A DNA stretch of 64,000 bases from Serpentinimonas raichei. GTDB lineage: Bacteria > Pseudomonadota > Gammaproteobacteria > Burkholderiales > Burkholderiaceae_C. Numbering within the stretch: position 1 is the stretch's first letter; every line of letters begins with the position of its first letter. Below, one piece after another: positions 53,811 to 64,000 of this stretch. A program made the position numbers and the translations under genes. The stretch spans positions 1,185,858 to 1,249,857 of the forward strand of contig NZ_AP014568.1 of the NCBI RefSeq assembly GCF_000828895.1, in the 5' to 3' direction. Below the pieces are notes generated by a model. The model was not told the origin of the DNA and made no database searches. It saw nothing but the letters and a program-made list of their open reading frames with translations.

Positions 53811-56558
53811 ATGACCCTGCGCGAAGGCCCTGCCCACCTGGTGCGGCGCCACGACTACACCGCCCCTGCGTTTTTGATCGACTCGGTGGATCTGACGCTG
53901 GACCTCGACCCCGCCAAAACCCGCGTGCTCAACCGCATGCGCCTGCGCCGCAACCCCGCCGTGCCCGCGCAGCCGCTGCGCCTAGATGGCGTGGAGATCA
54001 ACCTGGCGCGGGTGCTGCTCAACGGCAGCGGCTGCAGCTTTCGCATCGAAGGCGCGCAACTGGTACTGGAGCGCCTGCCCGAGGGCCCGGAGCCCTTCGA
54101 TCTGGAGCTGTTTAGCACCTGCTCGCCCCAAAAAAACACCCAGCTCATGGGCCTTTACCTGAGCCAAGGCACCTTCTTCACCCAGTGCGAGGCCGAGGGC
54201 TTTAGGCGCATCAGCTACTTTTTGGACCGGCCCGACGTGATGGCGCGCTTTCGCGTCACCCTGCGCGCCGACCGGGCCGCCTACCCGGTGCTGCTCTCCA
54301 ATGGCAACCTAGTCGAACAAGGCGATCTCGAGGGCGGGCGTCACTACGCGGTGTGGGACGACCCGCACCCCAAACCCAGCTACCTGTTCGCCCTGGTTGC
54401 GGGCAAGCTGGTGCAGCGCGAACAAAAAATCATCAGCCGCAGCGGGAAAGCACACACCCTGCAAATTTACGTGCGCCCCGGCGACCTCGACAAAACCGAG
54501 CACGCCATGAACGCGCTCATGGCCGCCATCGCCTGGGACGAGGCCCGTTTTGGCCTGCCGCTGGACTTGGAGCGCTTCATGATCGTCGCCACCAGCGACT
54601 TCAACATGGGCGCGATGGAGAACAAGGGCCTCAACATCTTCAACACCAAATACGTGCTGGCCAGCCCCGCCAGCGCCACCGATGCCGACTACGCCAACGT
54701 CGAGAGCGTGGTCGCGCACGAGTACCTGCACAACTGGAGCGGCAACCGCGTCACCTGCCGCGACTGGTTCCAGCTCAGCCTCAAAGAGGGGCTGACGGTG
54801 TTTCGCGACCAGGAGTTCAGCCAAGACATGGCCGGCAGCGTCTCGGCGCGCGCGGTCAAGCGCATCGAAGACGTGCGCCTGCTGCGCAGCAACCAGTTCG
54901 CCGAAGACGCCGGCCCCATGGCGCACCCGGTGCGCCCCGACCAATACGCCGAAATCAACAACTTCTACACCCTCACTGTCTATGAAAAAGGGGCCGAAGT
55001 GGTGCGCATGATGCAAACGCTGGTGAGCGATGCCGCCCTCGACCCACTCGGCCGCGCCGGCATGGCACGCGGCTTGCGTCTGTACTTCGAGCGCCACGAC
55101 GGCCAAGCCGTGACCTGCGACGATTTCGCCCAGGCCATGGCCGACGCCAACCCCGGCAGCGCGCTGGCGCAGCAGCTCGACGCCTTCAAGCGCTGGTATG
55201 CCCAAGCCGGCACCCCGCGTGTGCAAGCCTGCACCGAGTACGACCCGGCCCTCGGCCACTACACCCTCAGCCTAAGCCAGCACTGCCCGCCCACGCCGGG
55301 GCAGCCGCACAAAGAGCCGTTCGTGATTCCGGTCACGCTCGGCCTGCTCGGCCCCGATGGCCGTGCCCTGCCCTTGCAGCTCGAAGGCGAGGGCCAAGCC
55401 GTGGCCGACAGCCGCACCCTGGTGCTGAGCGAGCCGCAGCAGCGCTGGGTTTTTACCGGGCTGGCCGGGCTGCAAAGCGCCCCCACGCCCTCGCTGCTGC
55501 GCGGCTTTAGCGCCCCAGTGATTTTGCAGGGTGATTTCGATGCCGCCCACTGGCTGGCCCTGCTGGCGCACGACAGCGACCCGTTCAACCGCTGGGAGGC
55601 CGGCCAGCAACTGCTGCTGCGCCAGATGCTGGCGGCGCTGCGCCAATCGGCCGAGAGCGACGGCACTATCCCGGCCACCGTGCTCGACGCCACCACCGTG
55701 CAGGCCCTGAGCGCCGTGCTGCGCCAGCCCGGGCTCGACCCGGCCTTCAAAGAACTGCTGCTCACCCTGCCCAGCGAAGCCTACTTGGCCGAGCAAGTGC
55801 AACAGGTTGACCCACCGCGCATCCACGCCGTGCGCCAGGCCGTGCGCAGCCAGCTCGCGCAGGCGCTGTATGTGGATTGGCTCTGGGCCTATGAAGCGCA
55901 CCACGAACCCCGGGCGGCCTACCGGCCCGACCCGGCCTCCAGTGGCCGCCGCGCCTTGGCCGGTTTGGCGCTGGGCATGTTGTGCCTGGCCGCCCGCAGC
56001 AATGGCGATACGGTCTGGCCCGGCCGCGCCTACCAGCGCTGCAAAGACGCCGCCCACATGACCGAATTGCAGCAGGCGCTGCAAGCCCTGCTGCACAGCG
56101 GCCACGCGCTGGCCGAACCGGCGCTGGAGCGCATGCACCAGCGCTACCGGCACGACGAACTGGTGCTCGACAAATGGTTTGCCTTGCAAGCCAGCGCCCC
56201 CGACCAAAACGGCACGGTGCTGGCGCGCGTCAAGGCGCTGCTGCAACACCCCGACTTCAAGCTGCGCAACCCGAACCGCGCGCGCAGCCTGATCGGCACC
56301 TTTTGCCACGCCAACCCCGCCGCCCTGCACCGCCCCGACGGCGCCGGTTACGCCTTCTGGCGCGAGCGCGTGCTCGAAATCGACGCCTTCAACCCGCAAG
56401 TGGCGGCGCGGCTGGCGCGTGCGCTCGAGCGCTGGCAACCGCTGGTCGAGCCCTACCGCAGCGCCGCCCGCCAGGCCTTGGCCGACGTGGCACGCCACCC
56501 CGGCCTGAGCCCGGACGTACACGAAATCCTCACCCGCGCCTTGGCCTCGGATGCCTGA
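53811..56558 (+). CDS. pepN: Aminopeptidase N (M1 family)
   Basis: 915-residue cytosolic zinc aminopeptidase. The substrate-binding GAMEN motif ([13 protein letters not shown]) precedes the zinc site [11 protein letters not shown] with the third ligand Glu in [13 protein letters not shown]. Length and C-terminal helical domain match gamma/beta-proteobacterial PepN. The start is ATG 53811. It sits between prfB and fbp in one direction, with gaps of 36 and 62 bases. Confidence 0.97.
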   Translation: MTLREGPAHLVRRHDYTAPAFLIDSVDLTLDLDPAKTRVLNRMRLRRNPAVPAQPLRLDGVEINLARVLLNGSGCSFRIEGAQLVLERLPEGPEPFDLELFSTCSPQKNTQLMGLYLSQGTFFTQCEAEGFRRISYFLDRPDVMARFRVTLRADRAAYPVLLSNGNLVEQGDLEGGRHYAVWDDPHPKPSYLFALVAGKLVQREQKIISRSGKAHTLQIYVRPGDLDKTEHAMNALMAAIAWDEARFGLPLDLERFMIVATSDFNMGAMENKGLNIFNTKYVLASPASATDADYANVESVVAHEYLHNWSGNRVTCRDWFQLSLKEGLTVFRDQEFSQDMAGSVSARAVKRIEDVRLLRSNQFAEDAGPMAHPVRPDQYAEINNFYTLTVYEKGAEVVRMMQTLVSDAALDPLGRAGMARGLRLYFERHDGQAVTCDDFAQAMADANPGSALAQQLDAFKRWYAQAGTPRVQACTEYDPALGHYTLSLSQHCPPTPGQPHKEPFVIPVTLGLLGPDGRALPLQLEGEGQAVADSRTLVLSEPQQRWVFTGLAGLQSAPTPSLLRGFSAPVILQGDFDAAHWLALLAHDSDPFNRWEAGQQLLLRQMLAALRQSAESDGTIPATVLDATTVQALSAVLRQPGLDPAFKELLLTLPSEAYLAEQVQQVDPPRIHAVRQAVRSQLAQALYVDWLWAYEAHHEPRAAYRPDPASSGRRALAGLALGMLCLAARSNGDTVWPGRAYQRCKDAAHMTELQQALQALLHSGHALAEPALERMHQRYRHDELVLDKWFALQASAPDQNGTVLARVKALLQHPDFKLRNPNRARSLIGTFCHANPAALHRPDGAGYAFWRERVLEIDAFNPQVAARLARALERWQPLVEPYRSAARQALADVARHPGLSPDVHEILTRALASDA

Positions 56559-56620
56559 ACGCGGGCTTAAACTCGCTTCCACAAAACCGACCGCCCAATC
56601 CAGAGCAAACAGCCCGCGCC

Positions 56621-57682
56621 ATGAACCCACGCACCTCCCTCACCCGCTACCTGATCGAGCAACAGCGCGTCCACGGCCGCATCCCACCCGAGCTGCGGCT
56701 GCTGATCGAAGTGGTGGCGCGCGCCTGCAAGCGCATCGCCATCAGCGTCAACAAAGGCGCGCTGGGCGAGGTGCTGGGCAGTGCAGGCAGCGCCAACGTG
56801 CAAGGCGAGGTGCAAAAAAAGCTGGACCTGATCGCCAACGAGGTGCTGATCGAGGCCAACGAGTGGGGCGGCCACCTGGCGGCCATGGCCTCTGAAGAAA
56901 TGGACGGCATCTACGCCGTCCCCAACCGCTACCCCCAGGGCGAGTACCTGCTGCTGTTCGACCCGCTCGACGGCTCCAGCAACATCGACGTCAACGTCAG
57001 CATCGGCACCATCTTTTCGGTGCTGCGCCGCCAAAACGACGACCCGCTGCGCATCGAGCCGGTGGCCGAGGCCGACTTTTTGCAAGCCGGCGCGCAGCAG
57101 GTTGCAGCCGGCTACTGCATCTACGGCCCGCAAACTACGCTGGTGCTCACGGTGGGCAACGGTGTCGCCATGTTCACGCTGGAGCGCGAGCAGGGTTCTT
57201 GGGTTTTGACGCAAGATGGGGTGCAGATACCAGAAGATACCAGCGAATTCGCCATCAACATGAGCAATATGCGGCATTGGGATGCGCCCGTGCGGCGCTA
57301 CATCGACGACTGCCTGCAAGGCCGCGAAGGCCCGCGCGGCAAGGATTTCAACATGCGCTGGGTTGCGTCCATGGTGGCCGACGTGCACCGCATCCTTTCG
57401 CGCGGCGGCGTGTTTCTGTATCCATGGGACAAGCGCGAACCGCACAAGCCTGGCAAACTGCGCCTGCTCTACGAAGCCAACCCCATGGGCTGGATCGTCG
57501 AGCAAGCCGGCGGTGCCGCCAGCACCGGGCAGCAGCGCATCCTCGATGTGCAGCCGCACACCCTGCACCAGCGCGTGAGCGTGATCTTGGGCTCGCGCAA
57601 CGAGGTCGAGCACATCGTGCGCTGCCACCAAGCATTCGCAGCGACTGCAACCCCTGCTTCGCCGAGCTCAGTTATTTCATAA
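56621..57682 (+). CDS. fbp: Class I fructose-1,6-bisphosphatase
   Basis: 353-residue enzyme removing the 1-phosphate of fructose 1,6-bisphosphate in gluconeogenesis and, where present, the Calvin cycle. The metal motif [14 protein letters not shown], the AMP-site-like N-terminus and GRYPWDK-type C-terminal segment ([18 protein letters not shown]) are present. ATG 56621 follows the pepN stop by 62 bases. No Calvin-cycle genes are next to it, so this looks like the housekeeping copy. Confidence 0.96.
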   Translation: MNPRTSLTRYLIEQQRVHGRIPPELRLLIEVVARACKRIAISVNKGALGEVLGSAGSANVQGEVQKKLDLIANEVLIEANEWGGHLAAMASEEMDGIYAVPNRYPQGEYLLLFDPLDGSSNIDVNVSIGTIFSVLRRQNDDPLRIEPVAEADFLQAGAQQVAAGYCIYGPQTTLVLTVGNGVAMFTLEREQGSWVLTQDGVQIPEDTSEFAINMSNMRHWDAPVRRYIDDCLQGREGPRGKDFNMRWVASMVADVHRILSRGGVFLYPWDKREPHKPGKLRLLYEANPMGWIVEQAGGAASTGQQRILDVQPHTLHQRVSVILGSRNEVEHIVRCHQAFAATATPASPSSVIS

Positions 57683-57741
57683 AATCCCGGCCAAGGGCTT
57701 GCGCCTGTCTTGCCCCAGCAGCCATTCAATCGGAACGCCCC

Positions 57742-57954
57742 ATGCCATTCTTTGCCCGCCCGCACTACCGCTCCGACACCACCCAATTTCTGGACTCGCT
57801 CAAAAGCCGCCAGCCCGAGCTGGAGGCTCTGCAGCGCCAAGGCCGTGCCTTGCTGTGGGACAAGCCGGTGGACCGCCCATTCTGGCATCAGGTCCAGGCT
57901 GCGAAAGTGGCCCAAAAGCCCTACGTGTATCAAACCGAGCCGACGCTGCGCTGA
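57742..57954 (+). CDS. DUF3460 family small protein
   Basis: 70-residue protein starting MPFFARPHYRSDTTQFLDSL, matching the beta-proteobacterial DUF3460 family (short, with a conserved KPYVYQ C-terminus). It lies between fbp and scpA. The function is unknown; conservation of place and sequence argues it is a real gene. Confidence 0.85.
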   Translation: MPFFARPHYRSDTTQFLDSLKSRQPELEALQRQGRALLWDKPVDRPFWHQVQAAKVAQKPYVYQTEPTLR

Positions 57955-58008
57955 GTCTGCAGTCGCCGCCGCAGCCCTGCCCATCGGCCCTGCCGGGTCT
58001 GCGCACGC

Positions 58009-58842
58009 ATGAACCCTTCGCCCAGTGGAGCGACTGCGCTGGCGCGGCTGTACGGCGAGCCGCTGTTTGAGCTACCGCCCGATCTCTACATCCCCCCCGA
58101 GGCGCTGGCGGTGTTCCTCGAGGCCTTCGAAGGGCCGCTGGATTTGCTGCTGTACCTGATTCGCAAGCAGCACTTCAACATCCTCGACATCCCGATGGCG
58201 CAGGTCACGCGCCAATACCTGAGCTACGTGGAGCAGGTGCGCGCGCACAATTTCGAACTGGCGGGCGACTACCTGCTCATGGCGGCGCTGCTGATCGAGA
58301 TCAAATCGCGGCTGCTGCTGCCGCCCCAACGCAGCAGCCCCGAGGCCGAAGCCCAAGACCCACGCGCCGAACTGGTGCGCCGCTTGCTCGAATACGAGCA
58401 GATCAAACAGGCGGCGCAAAAAATCGATCAACTGCCGCAGCTCGGGCGCGACTTTTGGCTGGCGCAGGCCACCGCGCCTGTGGTTGGGCCACCGGCGCTG
58501 CCCTCCATCAGCCCCAGCGAGCTGGCGCAGGCGTGGAGCCGGCTGCTGCAACGCGCCCACTTGGTGCAACACCACCGCATCGATGGCCCGCGGCTGAGCG
58601 TGCGCGCCTTCATGAGCCAGATGCTGCGCCAGTTGCAGCGGCGCCGCTTCGCCGAATTTGGCGAGCTGCTCCAACCCGAGCACGGTTTGGCGGCGCTGAT
58701 CGTGAGCTTCATCGCCCTGCTCGAACTGGCGCGCGAAGGGTTGATCGAGCTCACCCAGGCCAGCGCCTATGCGCCGATTTATGTGCGCCTAGGGCCCGCC
58801 ACCGGGCTTGAAGCGCCCGATAATTCGGCCCACACACCATGA
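58009..58842 (+). CDS. scpA: Segregation and condensation protein A
   Basis: 277-residue kleisin of the Smc-ScpAB condensin. The N-terminal FEGPLDLLLYLIRKQHFNILDIPMAQ and the LLIEIKSRLLLPP helix are characteristic. scpB and smc are not in the window. It overlaps nadB by ATGA. Confidence 0.94.
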   Translation: MNPSPSGATALARLYGEPLFELPPDLYIPPEALAVFLEAFEGPLDLLLYLIRKQHFNILDIPMAQVTRQYLSYVEQVRAHNFELAGDYLLMAALLIEIKSRLLLPPQRSSPEAEAQDPRAELVRRLLEYEQIKQAAQKIDQLPQLGRDFWLAQATAPVVGPPALPSISPSELAQAWSRLLQRAHLVQHHRIDGPRLSVRAFMSQMLRQLQRRRFAEFGELLQPEHGLAALIVSFIALLELAREGLIELTQASAYAPIYVRLGPATGLEAPDNSAHTP

Positions 58843-60473
58843 GCCAGACCCAACCCCCCACCTGCGCACCGACGCGTGCTTTTGATGTGCTGATCGTCGG
58901 CAGCGGCTTGGCTGGCTTGGCCACCGCGCTGCAGCTGCCCAGCCACCTGCGCATCGCCATCCTCACCAAGCGCACCATCGAGGACGGCTCCAGCGGCTGG
59001 GCCCAAGGCGGCATCGCCGCCGTGCAGGCCGACGACGACAGCTTCCAGGCCCACATCGACGACACCTTGGTCGCCGGAGCCGGTCTGTGCGACCCTGCCG
59101 CCACCCGCTACACGGTTGAAAACGCCCCCGCCGCCATCGCCTGGCTGCGCCAGATGGGCACCCGCTTCACCCTGCACGAGGGCGAGCTGCACCTGACGCG
59201 CGAAGGCGGCCACAGCCACCGGCGCATCGTGCACGCCGCCGATGCCACCGGCGCCGCCGTGCAGCAAACGCTGATCGAGCGCGTGCGCGCCGCCCCCAAT
59301 GTCCAGGTGTTCGAGACCCACAACCTGGTCGATCTGATCCTGAGCGACCGCCACGCCCTGGCCCCGACCTGGCCCAGCCGGCGCTGCCTCGGGGCCTACG
59401 CCTTCGATGAGAGCGCCGACGAGGTGCAAGCCTTCGTGGCCCCGCACACCGTGCTGTGCACCGGTGGCGCGGGCAAGGTTTATCTCTACACCTCCAACCC
59501 CGACACCGCCACCGGCGACGGCATCGCCGCCGCTTGGCGCGCCGGCTGCCGCGTGGCCAACATGGAGTTCATCCAGTTCCACCCCACCTGCCTGTATCAC
59601 CCCAAGGCCAAGAGCTTCCTCATTAGCGAGGCGGTGCGCGGCGAAGGCGGTCGCCTGCTGCTACCGGCCGCACTCGGCTCGCGCCGCTTCATGCCCGAGC
59701 ACGACCCGCGCGCCGAACTGGCGCCGCGCGACGTGGTGGCGCGCGCCATCGATTTCGAGATGAAAAAACACGGCCTGGACTGCGTCTATCTCGACATCTC
59801 GCACCAAAGCCCGGCCTTTTTGCAAGAGCACTTTCCCACCATCCTGGCGCGCTGCGCCGAGCTGGGCATCGACATCACGCGCGAACCCATCCCGGTGGTG
59901 CCGGCGGCGCACTACACCTGCGGCGGCGTGCTCACCGACCTGCGCGCCCGCACCGACCTGAGCGGCCTGTACGTGGTCGGCGAAGCCAGTTGCACTGGCC
60001 TGCACGGGGCCAACCGGCTGGCCAGCAACTCGCTGCTGGAGTGCGTGGTGTTCGCGCGCGCCGCCGTGGCCGACATCGTGGCCCAAACGCCGTCGGCGCT
60101 GGCACCGGTGCGCCCGTGGGACACCAGCCGCGTCAGCGACGCCGACGAGCAGGTGGTGATCGCCCACAACTGGGACGAACTGCGCCGCTTCATGTGGGAC
60201 TACGTCGGCATCGTGCGCACCGACAAGCGGCTCGAGCGCGCCGCGCACCGCATCGCGCTGTTGCGCGCCGAAATCCAGGAGTTTTACCGCAGCTTTCACC
60301 TCACGCGCGACCTGCTGGAGCTGCGCAACCTGGTCGAGGTGGCCGATTTGATTGTGCGCAGCGCGCAAGCGCGCCACGAAAGCCGCGGCCTTCACTACAG
60401 CCTAGACCACCCGCACTCCCTGGCCGAAGCGCGCCCGACGGTGCTGGACCCGGCAGCGCGCTCGCGCGCTTAA
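58839..60473 (+). CDS. nadB: L-aspartate oxidase
   Basis: 544-residue flavoenzyme making iminoaspartate for quinolinate synthesis with NadA (which is 2.5 kb further on, in the other direction). FAD motif VLIVGSGLAGLATAL, the SSGWAQGGIAAV substrate loop and ISEAVRGEGGRLL are present. The start overlaps the scpA stop. It converges with panD, 17 bases apart. Confidence 0.97.
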   Translation: MSQTQPPTCAPTRAFDVLIVGSGLAGLATALQLPSHLRIAILTKRTIEDGSSGWAQGGIAAVQADDDSFQAHIDDTLVAGAGLCDPAATRYTVENAPAAIAWLRQMGTRFTLHEGELHLTREGGHSHRRIVHAADATGAAVQQTLIERVRAAPNVQVFETHNLVDLILSDRHALAPTWPSRRCLGAYAFDESADEVQAFVAPHTVLCTGGAGKVYLYTSNPDTATGDGIAAAWRAGCRVANMEFIQFHPTCLYHPKAKSFLISEAVRGEGGRLLLPAALGSRRFMPEHDPRAELAPRDVVARAIDFEMKKHGLDCVYLDISHQSPAFLQEHFPTILARCAELGIDITREPIPVVPAAHYTCGGVLTDLRARTDLSGLYVVGEASCTGLHGANRLASNSLLECVVFARAAVADIVAQTPSALAPVRPWDTSRVSDADEQVVIAHNWDELRRFMWDYVGIVRTDKRLERAAHRIALLRAEIQEFYRSFHLTRDLLELRNLVEVADLIVRSAQARHESRGLHYSLDHPHSLAEARPTVLDPAARSRA

Positions 60474-60490
60474 AGCCCGCCCCACCCTGC

Positions 60491-60871
60491 TCAGAGCGCC
60501 TGCGTAGGCACGTGGTGGCGCAGCGCGGTCTGGCGGTTCTGCGCATCCACAAACACCAGTTGCGGCTCGTGGCGCGCCACCTGGTCTTCGTGCACTTGGG
60601 CGTAGGCGGCGATGATCACCAAATCGCCCACCGCCGCCCGGCGCGCCGCCGAGCCGTTGAGCGAGATCATGCCGCTGCCGCGCTCGCCCTTGATGGCGTA
60701 GGTGACGAAGCGCTCGCCGTTGTTCACGTTCCAAATGTGGATCTGCTCGTTCTCGCACAAGTTGGCGGCTTCGAGCAGGTTTTCGTCGATGGCGCACGAG
60801 CCCTCGTAGTGCAGCTCGCAGTGGGTGACGGCGGCGCGGTGAATTTTTGATTTGAGCAGGGTGCGAAACAT
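60491..60871 (-). CDS. panD: Aspartate 1-decarboxylase
   Basis: 126-residue pyruvoyl enzyme forming beta-alanine for pantothenate. The self-cleavage site is YEGSCAID, with cleavage between Gly24 and Ser25. The start [13 protein letters not shown] is at 60871; the open frame upstream has no similarity. Downstream of thiC by about 100 bases on the same strand. Confidence 0.96.
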   Translation of the reverse strand: MFRTLLKSKIHRAAVTHCELHYEGSCAIDENLLEAANLCENEQIHIWNVNNGERFVTYAIKGERGSGMISLNGSAARRAAVGDLVIIAAYAQVHEDQVARHEPQLVFVDAQNRQTALRHHVPTQAL

Positions 60872-60975
60872 AGGACAGGACTCCGGGCGGCGCAAAGGCC
60901 GCACTACAGCACGGCACAAAGTAGCCGCAAAACCGGCGCGATTGTGACAGAAAGCGCGCCGCCTGGGGCAACGGC

Positions 60976-62955
<1,980 letters not shown>

Positions 62956-63013
62956 CTAGGGCCGGTGGCTGCCCGCTAGGGCTATTTGCCGCATGCCAAT
63001 CGGCCCCCGGCTC

Positions 63014-64000
63014 TCAGGCCGCGCCCAGGTGCGGCACCAGCGCCCCGGCATCGTGACCGGCCCGTTGTGCTGCCGTGAAGGCCAGCATGCGCTCGATCGG
63101 CCGCCGTGCGCGCTCGATCAGGTCGACCGGCACCTCGATGGCGCCGCTGCCGCTTTGCAGCGCCTGCACCACCCCGGCCAGGCTGTTCATCGCCATCCAG
63201 GGGCAGTGGGCGCAGCTCTTGCAGGTGGCGCTGTTGCCCGCGGTGGGGGCTTCGATGAAGCGCTTGCCGGGGTTGAGCGTGCGCAGCTTGTGCAGCATGC
63301 CTGCGTCGGTGGCGACGATGAATTCGCTGGCCTCGAACTGCTGCGCCGCGCGCAAAATGGCGCTGGTCGAGCCCACCGCATGGGCCAGGGCCACCACGTC
63401 GGCCGGGCTTTCGGGGTGCACCAGCACCTTGGCCGCTGGGTGCTGGCGCATCAGCTCCTGCAACTCAAAAGCCTTGAACTCGTCGTGCACGATGCACGAG
63501 CCCTTCCACATCAGCATGTCGGCCCCGGTTTCGCGCTCAATGTAGGCGCCCAGGTGCTTGTCTGGCGCCCAGAGGATTTTGTGCCCGCGCTCCTTCAGCG
63601 TGCGCACGATGTCGAGGGCGCAGCTCGAAGTCACCAGCCAGTCGGCGCGCGCCTTCACGGCTGCGCTGGTGTTGGCATAGACCACCACCGTGCGCTCGGG
63701 GTGCTGGTCGCAAAAGGCCGCAAAGTCGTCGATCGGGCAGCCCAAGTCGAGCGAACAGGTGGCATCGAGGTCGGGCATGAGCACGGTTTTGTGCGGCGAC
63801 AAAATTTTCGCCGTCTCGCCCATGAAGCGCACGCCGCTCACCAGCAGCGTTTGCGCTGCGTGCTCGCGCCCAAAACGCGCCATCTCCAGGCTGTCGCTCA
63901 CCAGGCCGCCGGTCTCCTCGGCCAAATCTTGCAAATCCGGATGCACATAGTAGTGCGAGACCATGACTGCGTTGCGCTGGCGCAACAGGTGCCGGATTTG
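63014..64000 (-). CDS. nadA: Quinolinate synthase NadA (5' end outside window)
   Basis: Partial: the reading frame is open to the right edge ([23 protein letters not shown]), so the true start lies beyond 64000; about 328 residues are seen. The [4Fe-4S] cysteines are in [18 protein letters not shown] and [12 protein letters not shown]. Makes quinolinate from iminoaspartate and DHAP. It partners with NadB at 58839-60473. Confidence 0.96.
   Translation of the reverse strand, partial: QIRHLLRQRNAVMVSHYYVHPDLQDLAEETGGLVSDSLEMARFGREHAAQTLLVSGVRFMGETAKILSPHKTVLMPDLDATCSLDLGCPIDDFAAFCDQHPERTVVVYANTSAAVKARADWLVTSSCALDIVRTLKERGHKILWAPDKHLGAYIERETGADMLMWKGSCIVHDEFKAFELQELMRQHPAAKVLVHPESPADVVALAHAVGSTSAILRAAQQFEASEFIVATDAGMLHKLRTLNPGKRFIEAPTAGNSATCKSCAHCPWMAMNSLAGVVQALQSGSGAIEVPVDLIERARRPIERMLAFTAAQRAGHDAGALVPHLGAA

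Overview
The window is a GC-rich, gene-dense stretch of what looks like a Burkholderiales chromosome, most likely family Comamonadaceae. The evidence is the protein repertoire (DUF3422, DUF3460, a paired M16 peptidase operon, RdgC), the conserved gene orders (rpsP-rimM-trmD-rplS; lolB-ispE-tRNA-prs-rplY-pth; scpA-nadB) and a soluble NAD-reducing hydrogenase in the order hoxFUYHWI, as in Cupriavidus necator. Hydrogenase, flavocytochrome c sulfide dehydrogenase and a CPA1 antiporter together suggest a facultative chemolithotroph of the Hydrogenophaga/Serpentinimonas kind. That placement is inference; no rRNA gene is present to settle it. Layout: 1-9 kb holds housekeeping genes: a dynamin-like GTPase (cut by the window edge), mutM, a TPR protein, lolB, ispE, tRNA-Gln(UUG), prs, rplY, pth, a ferredoxin and coaD. 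9-15.5 kb holds rsmD with two M16 peptidases, ftsY, and the sulfide-oxidising pair fccA-fccB. 15.6-20.9 kb is the translation operon rpsP-rimM-trmD / rplS-DUF3422, an AEC transporter and msrA. 21.2-26.9 kb is the hydrogenase operon hoxFUYHWI, preceded by a well-spaced sigma-54 type promoter. 26.9-31.8 kb has an NhaP2-like antiporter, a flavin monooxygenase, an S49 peptidase and a di-iron oxygen-binding MBL protein behind a perfect FNR box. 31.9-41.3 kb is a defence block, hsdM-hsdS-DUF262/DUF1524-hsdR-DUF45 metallopeptidase, ending beside tRNA-Arg(ACG). 41.6-52.6 kb contains rdgC, coaBC, two HigBA-like toxin-antitoxin loci (the second toxin frameshifted), an amidase, an FtsX-like permease, an acyl-CoA synthetase and an alpha/beta hydrolase. 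52.7-64 kb has prfB with its programmed +1 frameshift, pepN, fbp, DUF3460, scpA, nadB, panD, thiC and nadA (cut by the window edge). How the genes work together: HoxFUYH would oxidise H2 and make NADH, HoxW would mature the large subunit, HoxI is the accessory subunit, and FccAB would feed sulfide electrons to periplasmic cytochrome c. The defence block is the best candidate for an under-described system: a DUF262/DUF1524 protein related to modification-dependent nucleases is embedded and translationally coupled inside a type I restriction operon. The two oxygen- and hydrogen-related promoters (sigma-54 before hox; a class II FNR site before the di-iron protein) are the clearest regulatory signals. 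No CRISPR array, insertion sequence, integrase or rRNA was seen.
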